DNA of 64,000 nucleotides from VRUE01 sp963703235 (GCA_963703235.1 OY969802.1:310001-374000), one strand, 5' to 3'. Positions 41,482 to 50,441 are shown, counted from the first letter of the stretch. Notes: generated from the sequence alone by a model not told the origin. Translations and numbers: made by a program.

Positions 41482-43344
41482 ATGTGCGGGATCTGTGGTG
41501 TGGCGATGGAGCGGGGGGCGGCCCCGGACCTGGAGGCGGTGCGTCGGATGAGCGCGCGGCTCGTCCACCGCGGCCCCGACAGCGACGGGCTCTTCCACGA
41601 GAACGGCGTCGCGCTGGCGGCACGGCGACTCTCGATCATCGATCTGGAGCACGGCGACCAGCCGATCTCCAACGAGGACGGCACCGTCACGGTCGTCCAG
41701 AACGGCGAGATCTACAACCATCGCGAGCTGCGAGCGGAGCTGGAGCGGCGCGGACACCGCTTCCGCACCCACTCCGACACCGAGGTCTTGGCCCACCTCT
41801 ACGAGGAGCACGGCGAGGGCTTCGCCGAGCGGTTGCGAGGGATGTTCGCAATCGCTGTTTGGGACTCCCGGGAGGAGCGCCTGCTGCTGGCCCGCGACCG
41901 CTTCGGGATCAAGCCGCTCTACTACCGCGTCGCCGGCGACACGCTCAGCTTCGCCTCGGAGCTGAAGGCGATGCTCGAGCAGCCGGGCTTCTCGCGCGAG
42001 ATCGACCCCCGCGCCGTCGCCGCCTACCTCGCCTTCAACTCGATCCCGGCGCCGCTGACGGTCTTCGCCGAGGCGCGCAAGCTGCCCGCCGGCACGCTGG
42101 CGGTCTGGCGCGGGGGGGAGCTGACCCAAACCCGCTACGCGCGGCCGCAGCCGGTCGCCGCCGAGCGCGCCCGGCGCGGCCCGGCCGGCGAGTTGGCAAC
42201 GGAGCTGCGGGAGACCCTGCGCGACTCGGTCCGCGCCCACCTCGTCGCCGACGTGCCGGTCGGCGTGCTGCTCTCCGGCGGCGTCGACTCGGGCGGCCTC
42301 GCCGCCCTTGCGGCGGGCGAGCAGGGCGCGGGCGTGAAGACCTTCTCGGTCGGTTTCGAGGAGGCCAGCTTCGACGAGCTGGATCGCGCCCGGCTGGTCG
42401 CCAAGCGCTACGGCACCGACCACCACGAGATCGTCCTTCGCCCCGACGCCGCCGAGCTGCTGCCGAAGCTGGTCGAGGCCTTCGACGAGCCGTTCGGCGA
42501 CTCCTCGGCGCTGCCGACCTACCTCGTCTCCGAGCTGGCCGCCGGAGAGGTCAAGGTCGCCCTCTCCGGCGAGGGCGGCGACGAGCTGTTCGGCGGCTAC
42601 TACACCTACGTCGCCGACCTGCTGGCGCCGCGCGTCGGCCGCCTCGCGGCGCTGGCGGCGCCGCTGGTCGAGGCGCTGCCCAGCTCCGACTCCAAGGTCA
42701 GCTTCGACTACAAAGCGAAGCGCTTCGTGCGCGCCGCCCGGCTGCCGGCGCTGGAGCGCCATCACGCCTGGAAGGAGATCTTCTCGCCGGCGCAGACGGC
42801 GGCGCTGATGGGCGAGCGCGACCCGGGTTGGGACCCGGTCGACCTCTACCGCGAGCGCTACGCGGAGACGGCCGGCGCCGAGCCGCTGGCGCGGCTGCAG
42901 GACGTCGATCTCGGGATCTACCTGGTCGACGACCTCCTGGTCAAGACCGACCGCGCCAGCATGGCCCACTCGCTGGAGCTGCGCGTCCCCTTCCTCGACG
43001 CCGAGGTCGCCGGCTTCGCGCTCGGTCTCGCGACGCCGCTCAAGGTCCGCGGCCTGGCCAAGAAGCGGCTGCTGCGCCGGGCCCTGGCGCCGCTCTTACC
43101 GGGCGAGATCCTGCGCGCCCCCAAGCAGGGCTTCTCGATCCCCGTCGCCGCCTGGCTGCGCGGCCCCCTGCAGGGCTTCGCCCGCGAAACGCTCTCGGCG
43201 GAGACGCTGGCGCGGCAGGGGTGCCTCGACCCGGCGACGGCGACCTCGCTGCTCGACCGCCACTGCTCGGGCCGGGAGGACCTCAGCCGCCAGCTCTGGG
43301 GCCTGATCGCCTTCACGCTCTGGTTCGACAGGTACGCCAGCTAG
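41482..43344 (+). CDS. asnB: Asparagine synthetase B-like glutamine amidotransferase
   Basis: A 620-residue AsnB-family enzyme. The N-terminal class II glutaminase starts MCGICGVAMERG (Cys2 nucleophile) with LVHRGPDSDG and NGEIYNHRELR. The synthetase domain (about 230-600) has the PP-loop VLLSGGVDSGGLAAL near 262-276, then VALSGEGGDELFGGYYTY and DRASMAHSLELRVPFLD. Members inside surface-polysaccharide clusters often amidate uronic acids instead of Asp. The location between a sugar transferase and a wecA-like gene, with ugd downstream, makes that a real alternative. ATG 41482 is fixed by the need for Cys2. Confidence 0.92.
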   Translation: MCGICGVAMERGAAPDLEAVRRMSARLVHRGPDSDGLFHENGVALAARRLSIIDLEHGDQPISNEDGTVTVVQNGEIYNHRELRAELERRGHRFRTHSDTEVLAHLYEEHGEGFAERLRGMFAIAVWDSREERLLLARDRFGIKPLYYRVAGDTLSFASELKAMLEQPGFSREIDPRAVAAYLAFNSIPAPLTVFAEARKLPAGTLAVWRGGELTQTRYARPQPVAAERARRGPAGELATELRETLRDSVRAHLVADVPVGVLLSGGVDSGGLAALAAGEQGAGVKTFSVGFEEASFDELDRARLVAKRYGTDHHEIVLRPDAAELLPKLVEAFDEPFGDSSALPTYLVSELAAGEVKVALSGEGGDELFGGYYTYVADLLAPRVGRLAALAAPLVEALPSSDSKVSFDYKAKRFVRAARLPALERHHAWKEIFSPAQTAALMGERDPGWDPVDLYRERYAETAGAEPLARLQDVDLGIYLVDDLLVKTDRASMAHSLELRVPFLDAEVAGFALGLATPLKVRGLAKKRLLRRALAPLLPGEILRAPKQGFSIPVAAWLRGPLQGFARETLSAETLARQGCLDPATATSLLDRHCSGREDLSRQLWGLIAFTLWFDRYAS

Positions 43345-43397
43345 GGACGTGCCGCAGCTTAGAGGGCCATGTGGGTACATAAGCTGGGGCACGTCCC
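43344..43397. repeat. Single hairpin after asnB
   Basis: GGGACGTGCC (43344-43353) and CAGCTTA (43355-43361) pair with TAAGCTG (43380-43386) and GGCACGTCCC (43388-43397), a stem of 17 pairs with one G/G mismatch. It begins at the last base of the asnB stop. No other copy was noticed in the window. Confidence 0.75.
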
Positions 43398-43438
43398 GGC
43401 GCTCGGCCATCTAGGCGGTGAACTAGCCTGCGGGCGAG

Positions 43439-44620
43439 ATGCCGAGCTCCCTCGATGCGCTCTTTGCGTTCCTTCTCGCGGGGGTGCTGGCGCTGCTGCT
43501 GGTGCCACTCACCGATCGCCTCGCCCGCCGCGTCGGCGCGATCGACTTCCCCGGCGAGCGCTCCCTGCACGAAGCGCCGACGCCGCGCCTGGGCGGGCTG
43601 GCGATCCTCGCCGGCGTGCTCGCGGCCGGCCTGATCTGGCTCCCCTGGGACGCCGAGACCCGGTCGATACTGGTCGGCGCGGTCCTGATCGCGGCCGTCG
43701 GCTTCCTCGACGACGTCTACGAGCTGGGCGCGGCGCCGAAGCTGCTCGGCCAGACGGTCGCCGTGATCGTGCCGGTCTCGGCCGGGGTCACCGTGGAGAG
43801 CTTCACCTTCCCCTTCCTCGGGGCGCTCGACCCGGGCTCGGTCGAGCTGATCGGCCTGCCCGGCGGCGGCGCGATCGACCTCGGCGACGTGGGCACGACG
43901 ATCGGCATCGTCGCGATGATCAACGTGATCAACCTGATCGACGGGGTCGACGGCCTCGCCGCCGGTGTTTGCGTGATCGCCGCCCTGACTCTGACCGCGA
44001 TCGCGCTCTCGCTCGACCGCAACGCCGCCGGCGTCCTCGCCGCGATCGTCGCCGGCGCCTCGCTCGGCTTCCTCCGTCACGGCTTCCCCCCGGCTCGCAC
44101 CTTCATGGGGGACACCGGCTCCAACCTGCTCGGCTACCTGCTCGGCGTGGTGGCCGTGCAGGGGGCGCTGAAGACGAACGCCGTGATCGCCCTCTTCCTG
44201 CCTTTGATCGTGCTGGCGGTGCCGATCCTCGACACCGGCTTCGTCGTCGCCAAGCGGCTCAAATACGGCCGGCCGATATACAAAGCCGATCGCTGGCACT
44301 TCCACCACCGGATGGCGAACGTCGGCTTCTCGCAGCGACGCACGCTCGCCTACCTCTACGGCTGGACGCTGACGATGGCGGCACTGGCGCTTGCCCTGCG
44401 CTTCGTCCCCTACAGCGACGACCACGGCAACTTCGACGTCCTCTGGTCGGCGGTGATCGGTCTCTGCGGCCTGGCCGCCCTGGCCGCCAGCGTCTACCTC
44501 GTCTACGTTTTAGAGATCCTCAAGCTCCGCCGCTTCGGGAGGGTGGACCCGAAGACTGGCGAGTTCGGTGTTATCGACCCCGAGACGGGCGAGTTCGAGG
44601 CGATCGTTCCGGACCGCTGA
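43439..44620 (+). CDS. WecA/MraY-like undecaprenyl-phosphate sugar-phosphate transferase
   Basis: A 393-residue polytopic enzyme moving a HexNAc-phosphate from a UDP-sugar to undecaprenyl phosphate. Family motifs are LHEAPTPRLGGLAIL, VGFLDDVYELGAAPKLLGQ (Asp-Asp), NVINLIDGVDGLAAG and RTFMGDTGSNLLGYLLG. HFHHRMANVGFSQRRT with IYKADRWHFHHR is the basic His-rich loop of the WecA/TagO branch. Ten or eleven helices are predicted. The gene commonly precedes the atp operon in actinobacteria. TAGCCT (43424-43429) lies 9 nt before the ATG. Confidence 0.93.
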   Translation: MPSSLDALFAFLLAGVLALLLVPLTDRLARRVGAIDFPGERSLHEAPTPRLGGLAILAGVLAAGLIWLPWDAETRSILVGAVLIAAVGFLDDVYELGAAPKLLGQTVAVIVPVSAGVTVESFTFPFLGALDPGSVELIGLPGGGAIDLGDVGTTIGIVAMINVINLIDGVDGLAAGVCVIAALTLTAIALSLDRNAAGVLAAIVAGASLGFLRHGFPPARTFMGDTGSNLLGYLLGVVAVQGALKTNAVIALFLPLIVLAVPILDTGFVVAKRLKYGRPIYKADRWHFHHRMANVGFSQRRTLAYLYGWTLTMAALALALRFVPYSDDHGNFDVLWSAVIGLCGLAALAASVYLVYVLEILKLRRFGRVDPKTGEFGVIDPETGEFEAIVPDR

Positions 44621-44689
44621 GACTTTGTGCGAGGTTGTGACAAGCCTCACGAAGTGGCTCTAGAAAGCGGATCGTCGGGCCTTTGGGAT

Positions 44690-44732
44690 ATAGTCGTTGT
44701 CAGCCCGCTCGCCCCGAGACGGGCTTCTTTTT
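44690..44732 (+). terminator. -10-like element followed by intrinsic terminator upstream of the atp operon
   Basis: AGCCCG (44702-44707) pairs with CGGGCT (44720-44725), then TCTTTTT follows: a classical intrinsic terminator. TATAGT at 44690-44695, just before it, looks like a -10 box. It either simply ends the wecA-like transcript or acts as an attenuator for atp transcription. Confidence 0.7.
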
Positions 44733-44761
44733 CGGACCTTTCCGGACTTTTTCCTGACGTT

Positions 44762-45142
44762 ATGTCTCCTCCCAAACACGTCGATCTCCTGGTGCTCGCC
44801 GCCGCCCTGGCCGTGTTCTTGCTCGGTGGGTTGCCCCTGCTCGGCTACGCCGTGGCCGCCGCCGCCTGGCTCCTGCAGCGGGGGATCCAGGTGCTCGCCG
44901 GGCGCCGCGTCGCCGCCGAGCTTGCCGCTGGCGAGCGGCACAGGGCGATGGGGGCGCTGGCTGCGACCATGCTCGGTCGCGTTTGGCTGATGGTGACGGC
45001 GGCGCTGCTCGCCGGCATCGCCGACCGCGACGCGGGCCTCGCCGCCGCCGTCCTTCTCGCCGTCCTCTTCACCGCCTCCTTTGCGGCGCAGGGGATCGCC
45101 TACCTCTTCGAGTCGACGCCCGAGGGGCAGGGGGCGCCATGA
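44762..45142 (+). CDS. atpI: AtpI-like small membrane protein heading the ATP synthase operon
   Basis: A 126-residue protein with about four hydrophobic helices (HVDLLVLAAALAVFLLGGLPLLGYAVAAAAWLLQ and LGRVWLMVTAALLAGIADRDAGLAAAVLLAVLFTASFAAQGIAYLF). It has the position and size of AtpI/ATP-synthase protein I, proposed to help c-ring assembly or Mg2+ supply. Sequence identity to AtpI is not recognisable by eye, so the name rests on position. ATG 44762 follows the terminator-like hairpin; the stop overlaps the atpB start (ATGA). Confidence 0.75.
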   Translation: MSPPKHVDLLVLAAALAVFLLGGLPLLGYAVAAAAWLLQRGIQVLAGRRVAAELAAGERHRAMGALAATMLGRVWLMVTAALLAGIADRDAGLAAAVLLAVLFTASFAAQGIAYLFESTPEGQGAP

Positions 45143-46116
45143 GCGCCGAGGTCGCGACCGCCGGGGTGCCCGCGGACGGTGGCGACGCCCCCGAGGGCAA
45201 GTCCGGGCTGAGCACCAAAGCGAAGGTGCTGATCGGCCTCGTCGCCTACCTTGCGCTGACGATCCTGATGCTGCTGATCTTCGGCAGCGACGGCAAAAAC
45301 GAATCCTTCCAGCCGCAGAACGAGTTCAAGCTCGAACCGTGGGTCTCGATCCACATCGGCGGCATCGACGTCAGCATCACCAAGGCCGTCCTCTACCTCT
45401 TCATCGCCAGCGCCCTGACGATCTTCACGATGGTCTGGATCTCGCGGCGGATGGCGGAAAAGCCGAACCGGGTCCAGACCGCGATCGAGGTCGCCTACGA
45501 CCTGACCAAAAACAACATCACCGGCGGCAACCTCGATCGAGCCACCGCCGTGCGCTGGTTCCCCTTCCTCGCCGCCCTCTTCTTCTGGATCTGGTTCTCG
45601 AACATGATCGGCTTCCTGCCGCTGCCGATCAACACCGAGCACCCGGTCGACATCTTCGGGGTCGAAGTGCCGGCCTTCGCCCTCTACGCGGCGACCGCGA
45701 ACATCTCCATCCCCCTGGTCCTGACGCTGGTTGTCTGGATCGCGTACCACGTCGAAGGGATCCGCGCCAAGGGCTTCTTCGCCTACTTCGCCGGCTGGTT
45801 GCCGCCCGGGCTGGAGGAGATGAACCCGTTCGGCAAGGCGGCGATCTTCACGATCGAGGTGATCTCGCACTTCGTGCGGCTGATCTCGCTCTCGGTGCGT
45901 CTCTTCGCCAATATCCTCGCCGGCCACCTGCTGCTGCTCTTCATGGGCGGCGGGCTGGCGGTGCTGCTCGGCATCGCCGCTCTCGGGGCCCTCACCTTCC
46001 CGATGGCGTTCGTGTTCTTCATCTTCGAGGTCGGCCTCGTGGCCACCTTGCAGGCCTTTATCTTCTCGACCCTGACCGCGATCTACATCGGCGGGGCGAC
46101 CTCCGCCAGCCACTAG
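45139..46116 (+). CDS. atpB: ATP synthase F0 subunit a
   Basis: A 325-residue a-subunit forming the proton half-channels. About six helices are predicted. Key regions are NMIGFLPLPINTEH, and VISHFVRLISLSVRLFANILAGHLLLLFMGGG, whose Arg in LSVRLFANI is the essential stator arginine, plus FEVGLVATLQAFIFSTLTAIYI. The first 45 residues are an extra, mostly polar leader before the first helix. It overlaps atpI and precedes atpE. Confidence 0.96.
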   Translation: MSAEVATAGVPADGGDAPEGKSGLSTKAKVLIGLVAYLALTILMLLIFGSDGKNESFQPQNEFKLEPWVSIHIGGIDVSITKAVLYLFIASALTIFTMVWISRRMAEKPNRVQTAIEVAYDLTKNNITGGNLDRATAVRWFPFLAALFFWIWFSNMIGFLPLPINTEHPVDIFGVEVPAFALYAATANISIPLVLTLVVWIAYHVEGIRAKGFFAYFAGWLPPGLEEMNPFGKAAIFTIEVISHFVRLISLSVRLFANILAGHLLLLFMGGGLAVLLGIAALGALTFPMAFVFFIFEVGLVATLQAFIFSTLTAIYIGGATSASH

Positions 46117-46134
46117 AAAAAGGAGTCAAACTCG

Positions 46135-46404
46135 ATGGATCTCATGTCCCTACCGATTGCCGAGGTCACCGACGAAGGTGTGACGGACGCCGGCAAGGCG
46201 ATCGCGCTCGGCGTCGGCGCCGGGCTAGGCTCGATCGGCGCCGGCATCGGCGTCGGCTTCATCTTCGGCAAGGAGATCGAGTCGGTCGCCCGCCAGCCGG
46301 AGATGAAAGACGAGCTGCAGAGCATCCGCTGGCTCGGCTTCGCGCTGACCGAGGCGGTCGCCTTCTACACCTTCATCTTCGGCCTGATCGCCTTCTTCCT
46401 CTAG
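46135..46404 (+). CDS. atpE: ATP synthase F0 subunit c
   Basis: An 89-residue hairpin of two helices. Helix 1 is rich in Gly (LGVGAGLGSIGAGIGVGFIFG), the loop has ARQPEMKDEL, and helix 2 carries the ion-binding Glu73 (LGFALTEAVAFYTFIFGLIAFFL). No Gln or Ser/Thr sodium-site pattern stands out, so protons are the likely ion. About 15 residues precede helix 1, longer than usual. AAAAAGGAG lies before the ATG. Confidence 0.96.
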   Translation: MDLMSLPIAEVTDEGVTDAGKAIALGVGAGLGSIGAGIGVGFIFGKEIESVARQPEMKDELQSIRWLGFALTEAVAFYTFIFGLIAFFL

Positions 46405-46413
46405 GCCGCTCGC

Positions 46414-47013
46414 GTGGAGCTCTTTCTCGGTGACATAGCGGGTTTCCTCGTCCTTGCCCAGGAGGCGGCGCATGGTGAGGAAGAAGGCGGCAGCTTCCTG
46501 GTCTCGCCGGGCCTCGGCCTGATGATCTGGACGCTGGTCCTCTTCCTCTTCACGATGTGGGTGCTGAGCAAGGTCGCCTTCCCGAAAATCCAGGAGGCGC
46601 TCGACCGGCGGGCGAAGGCGATCGCCGAGTCGATCGAGGCAGCCGAACGGCAGCGTCGCGAGTCCGACGAGCTGCTCGAGGAGTACCGCGCCCGTCTCGC
46701 CGAGGCGCGCGAGCAGGCCGACGACATCATGGCCCGCGCCCGCAAGGCGGCCGAAACCGCGGAGGCGGAGGCGACCACGGCGGGCAAGGAGAAGCGCGAG
46801 GAGCTGGTCTCCGCGGCGCAGCGCGACATCGAAGCGGAGACGCGGCGCGCGCTGGAGCAGATCCGCAAGGAGGTCGCCGACCTGACCGTGCTGGCGACCG
46901 AGAAGGTGACCCGCAAGAGCCTCACCGCCGAGGACCAGCGACACCTGGTCGAGGAGGCGCTGAGCGAGGTCGACTTCAGCAGCCTCTCGGGCGCGGAGGG
47001 TTCGAGGAACTGA
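46414..47013 (+). CDS. atpF: ATP synthase F0 subunit b
   Basis: A 199-residue b-subunit. The single membrane helix is at about 31-52 (PGLGLMIWTLVLFLFTMWVLSKVAF). A long charged coiled coil follows (residues 55-185: RRAKAIAESIEAAERQRRESDELLEEYRARLAEAREQ..), which is the peripheral stalk that holds F1. The start is GTG 46414. The stop overlaps the atpH start (TGATG). Confidence 0.93.
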   Translation: MELFLGDIAGFLVLAQEAAHGEEEGGSFLVSPGLGLMIWTLVLFLFTMWVLSKVAFPKIQEALDRRAKAIAESIEAAERQRRESDELLEEYRARLAEAREQADDIMARARKAAETAEAEATTAGKEKREELVSAAQRDIEAETRRALEQIRKEVADLTVLATEKVTRKSLTAEDQRHLVEEALSEVDFSSLSGAEGSRN

Positions 47014-47549
47014 TGGCCGAGGAAGCCGCTCGCGTATACGCCGAGGCGCTGTTCGACGTCGCCAAGGCGAAGGGCAAGCTCGACGCGATCCGCGACGAGC
47101 TGGCCCAGTTCGCCGACGCCCTCGACGGTGATCGCGAGCTGCAGGTCTTCTTCTTCAGCCCTTATTTCTCCTCGGTGGAGAAGATCGAAGGGGCGCGGCG
47201 GGCGATTCGCGACGCCGACCCCGAGTTCGTCAACTTCCTCGAGCTGCTGATCGAGAAGGGGCGGATGCCGGAGGTATTCCGCGTCCGCCGTCACTTCGAC
47301 CAGCTCTGGAAAGAGGAGAACAAGCGGATCGACGTGACCGTGACCAGCGCGGTCGAGCTTGACCGCGCTGTGGTGACGAAGATCGGCGAGGAGGTCGAGC
47401 GTCAGACCGGCCGCAAGGTCGAGCTGGCGAGCCGCGTCGACGGAGACATTCTCGGCGGCATAGTCCTGCAGGTCGGCAACATGGTCCTCGACGCGAGCAT
47501 CCGCGCTCGCTTGGAGAAACTTCGAAAGAGCGTCGCCCAGGCGGCCTAA
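47013..47549 (+). CDS. atpH: ATP synthase F1 subunit delta
   Basis: A 178-residue delta subunit linking the b stalk to the alpha subunits. The N-terminal helical bundle starts EEAARVYAEALFDVAKAKGKLDAIRDEL, and the C-terminal signature is RVDGDILGGIVLQVGNMVLDASIRARLEKLRKSV. It overlaps atpF by one base; AAGGAGG precedes the next gene, atpA, 19 nt downstream. Confidence 0.95.
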   Translation: MAEEAARVYAEALFDVAKAKGKLDAIRDELAQFADALDGDRELQVFFFSPYFSSVEKIEGARRAIRDADPEFVNFLELLIEKGRMPEVFRVRRHFDQLWKEENKRIDVTVTSAVELDRAVVTKIGEEVERQTGRKVELASRVDGDILGGIVLQVGNMVLDASIRARLEKLRKSVAQAA

Positions 47550-47567
47550 GGAGGCATAGAGCACCCG

Positions 47568-49211
47568 ATGGAAATCAAGCCCGACGAGATCGCATCGATC
47601 CTGCGCGAGCGGATCGAGGGACTGGACACCGGCAGCGCCGACCTCTCCGAGGTTGGGACGGTGCTTTCCGTCGCCGACGGGATCGCCCGCATCCACGGCC
47701 TCGACAACTGCATGGCGCTGGAGATGCTGGAGCTGCCGCACGGCGTCACCGGCCTCGCCCTCAACCTCGAGCAGGACAACGTCGGCGCCGTCCTCTTCGG
47801 CGAGTGGGACAAGATCGTCGAGGGCGACACGGTCAAGCGCACCGGCGAACTGCTGCGGATCCCCGTCGGGGACCACCTGCTCGGGCGCCTCGTCGACCCG
47901 CTTGGGCGCCCGCTCGACGACAAGGGTGAGATCGCAACCGACCAGACCCGCCCGGCTGAGTTCAAAGCGCCCGGCGTCGTCCAGCGCCAGCCGGTGACCG
48001 AACCGGTCCAGACCGGCCTGATGTCGATCGACGGGATGATCCCGATCGGTCGCGGCCAGCGAGAGCTGATCATCGGCGATCGCCAGACCGGCAAGACGGC
48101 GATCGCGATCGACACGATCATCAACAACCGCGACAAGGACATGGTCTGCATCTACGTCGCGATCGGGCAGCGGATGTCGACGGTCGTCCAGCTGAAGGAG
48201 GTGCTGGAGGAGAACGGGGCGATGGAGAACACGATCATCGTCGCCGCCCCCGCCGACGAGGCGGCGCCGATCAAGTTCATCGCCCCCTACGCCGGCTGCG
48301 CGATGGGCGAGCACTTCCTCTACAACGGCAAGCACGCGCTCTGCGTCTACGACGACCTCACCAAGCACGCCTACGCCTACCGTCAGATGTCGCTGCTGCT
48401 GCGGCGCCCGCCCGGTCGCGAGGCCTACCCCGGCGACGTCTTCTACCTGCACTCGCGGCTGCTGGAGCGGGCGGTGAAGCTGAACGACGAGCTCGGCGGC
48501 GGCTCGCTCACCGCGCTGCCGATCATCGAGACGCAGGCCAGCGACGTCTCCGCCTACATCCCGACCAACGTGATCTCGATCACCGACGGTCAGATCTTCC
48601 TCGAGTCCGACCTCTTCTACTCCGGCGTGCGGCCGGCGATCAACGTCGGCATCTCGGTCTCGCGGGTGGGGGGCAACGCGCAGACCAAGGCGATGAAGAA
48701 GGTCGCCGGCAAACTGCGCCTCGACCTCTCCCAGTACCGCGACCTCGAGGCCTTCGCCCAGTTCGGCTCCGAGCTCGACCCGGAGACGCAGAAAACGCTC
48801 AACCGGGGCGAACGGCTGGTCGAGCTGCTGAAACAGAAAGAGCGCGAACCGCTCGAGATGGCCGACCAGGTCGCGGCGATCTACTCCGGCACCGGGGGCT
48901 TCCTCGACCGGGTCAAGACCGAGCGGGTCGGCGAGTTCCTGCGCGATCTGCGGATTCGCCTGCACTCCGAGAAGGCCGAGCTGCTGGAGCGGATCGGCTC
49001 CAGCGGCAAGCTCGAGGAGGCCGACGAGGAGGAGCTGGGGGCGGCGATCCGCGAGTTCGTCGACGACTTCGGCCCCGACTTCGACGAGCACGGTGACCCG
49101 CTCGAGGCCGGCGAGTCCGACCGGATCAGGTCCGAGGAGGAGCGGGCCAAGCCGGGGCGGACCGCTGAAGCGGCCGAGTCTGAGGCTGAGAAGGAGGCGA
49201 CTCCGGCATGA
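47568..49211 (+). CDS. atpA: ATP synthase F1 subunit alpha
   Basis: A 547-residue alpha subunit. The P-loop GDRQTGKTAIAI is at about 170-181, and PAINVGISVSRVGGNAQTKAMKKVAGKLRLDLSQYRDLEAFAQFGSELD is the family signature region. The last 45 residues (from about 503) form a charged Glu/Ala-rich tail beyond the normal end, resembling actinobacterial alpha-subunit extensions proposed to restrain ATP hydrolysis. A large palindrome separates it from atpG, an unusual gap in this operon. Confidence 0.97.
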   Translation: MEIKPDEIASILRERIEGLDTGSADLSEVGTVLSVADGIARIHGLDNCMALEMLELPHGVTGLALNLEQDNVGAVLFGEWDKIVEGDTVKRTGELLRIPVGDHLLGRLVDPLGRPLDDKGEIATDQTRPAEFKAPGVVQRQPVTEPVQTGLMSIDGMIPIGRGQRELIIGDRQTGKTAIAIDTIINNRDKDMVCIYVAIGQRMSTVVQLKEVLEENGAMENTIIVAAPADEAAPIKFIAPYAGCAMGEHFLYNGKHALCVYDDLTKHAYAYRQMSLLLRRPPGREAYPGDVFYLHSRLLERAVKLNDELGGGSLTALPIIETQASDVSAYIPTNVISITDGQIFLESDLFYSGVRPAINVGISVSRVGGNAQTKAMKKVAGKLRLDLSQYRDLEAFAQFGSELDPETQKTLNRGERLVELLKQKEREPLEMADQVAAIYSGTGGFLDRVKTERVGEFLRDLRIRLHSEKAELLERIGSSGKLEEADEEELGAAIREFVDDFGPDFDEHGDPLEAGESDRIRSEEERAKPGRTAEAAESEAEKEATPA

Positions 49212-49229
49212 CCCGGGGCGTTGGGGGAA

Positions 49230-49340
49230 GGGTGGGGGTGCCTGGCCGTGCGCTGGGTTTTTCGCCTTTGACTTTTCCGCCTCTCGCCGAGGTTGCGCTG
49301 CGAAAAACAGGACGCCGCGCCCGGCCAGGCACCCCCACCC
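49230..49340 (+). repeat. Large two-stem palindromic element, family C, copy 2
   Basis: Outer arms 49230-49248 and 49322-49340 are 19 bp and perfect, with partial pairing further out. Inner arms GTTTTTCGC (49257-49265) and GCGAAAAAC (49300-49308) are perfect. The asymmetric joints are TGCGCTGG on the left and AGGACGCCGCGCC on the right, as in copy 1. It sits between atpA and atpG inside the operon. Confidence 0.88.
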
Positions 49341-49482
49341 CTCCTTCCAAGGCCGCGTGTAGTGAGAGGCCCCGACATTCCCCCCGCATCCGCCCATCTG
49401 CAGCTCCCGCGAGTCCTGCGTTGAGCCCCTGTGAGGGGCAAAACGTGAATCTCGTCCGGTTCGGCTCACGGAGGGGGTGCTA

Positions 49483-50403
49483 GTGGCCTCTCAGAAGGAC
49501 GTCAAGAATCGGATTGCGTCCATTAAGAACATCAACAAGATCACGCGGGCTATGGAGATGGTCGCGGCTGCGCGGCTGCGGCGGGCCGAGCAGCGGATCG
49601 AGCAGTTGCGACCCTACGCGCAGGGGATGCGGAAGTTGACCAGGCGTGCTGCCGAGCAGGCCGGGGGGGTGCCGCGGGTGCCGGTGCTGGTCGAGCGCGA
49701 GCAGGTGAAGCGGGTCGGGGTCGTGTTGATCACCGGCGACCGCGGCCTCGCCGGCGCCTTCAACACCAACATCATCCGCGACGGGATGCGGCTCGGGCGC
49801 GAGCTGCGCGAGGAAAGCGTCGAACCCTCCTTCTCCGCCGTCGGCCGCAAGGGCGTCTCCGCCTTGACCTTCCGCAAACAGGACCTGAGCGCCTCCTACG
49901 TCGGCTTCACCGACCGGCCCGGCTTCGCCAACGCGCGCGAGATCGGCGAGGAGCTGACCGCCCGTTACGTCGACGAGGAGCTGGACCGGGTCGAGCTGGT
50001 CTACAACCGCTACGTCTCGCCGCTGACCCAGCACGTCTGGCGGCAGACGCTGCTGCCGCTGCAGCAGGCCGAGGTGCTCGGCGAGGGCGTCGAGGAGGAG
50101 GAAGTCGACGCCGAGGAGACGGAGATCGAGAAGGCGCACAGCAAGGCCGTGTGGGAATACGAGCCCGACGCCGAGGAGCTGCTCGGGCAGCTGATTCCCG
50201 AGTACGTCAACATCTCCGTCTACCGGGCGCTGCTGGAGTCCGCCGCCTCCGAGCTGGGGGCGCGGATGACGGCGATGCGGAACGCCGCGGAGAACGCGGA
50301 GACGATGATGGACGACCTGACCCTGGAGATGAACCGGGCCCGTCAGGCGGAGATCACGCAGGAGATCTTGGAGGTCGTCGCCGGCGCCGAGGCGCTCGGT
50401 TAG
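49483..50403 (+). CDS. atpG: ATP synthase F1 subunit gamma
   Basis: A 306-residue central-stalk subunit. The N-terminal coiled coil is SQKDVKNRIASIKNINKITRAMEMVAAARLRRAEQRIE, the C-terminal partner YRALLESAASELGARMTAMRNAAENAETMMDDLTLEMNRARQAEITQEILEVVAGAEAL. GTG 49483 is chosen, because GAGG ends 8 nt upstream; the GTG at 49477 is too close. A 270-nt gap with the palindrome precedes it. An acidic insert (EGVEEEEVDAEETEIEK) at about 200-216 is typical of actinobacterial gamma subunits in position. Confidence 0.95.
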   Translation: MASQKDVKNRIASIKNINKITRAMEMVAAARLRRAEQRIEQLRPYAQGMRKLTRRAAEQAGGVPRVPVLVEREQVKRVGVVLITGDRGLAGAFNTNIIRDGMRLGRELREESVEPSFSAVGRKGVSALTFRKQDLSASYVGFTDRPGFANAREIGEELTARYVDEELDRVELVYNRYVSPLTQHVWRQTLLPLQQAEVLGEGVEEEEVDAEETEIEKAHSKAVWEYEPDAEELLGQLIPEYVNISVYRALLESAASELGARMTAMRNAAENAETMMDDLTLEMNRARQAEITQEILEVVAGAEALG

Positions 50404-50441
50404 ACGAGGCGCTTCGATAGAGAGTCGAGACAAAGGAACCA

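Noticed and set aside
46401..49469. A 1022-codon open frame on the minus strand
   Set aside because: It is antisense to atpF, atpH and atpA and has no domain signature.
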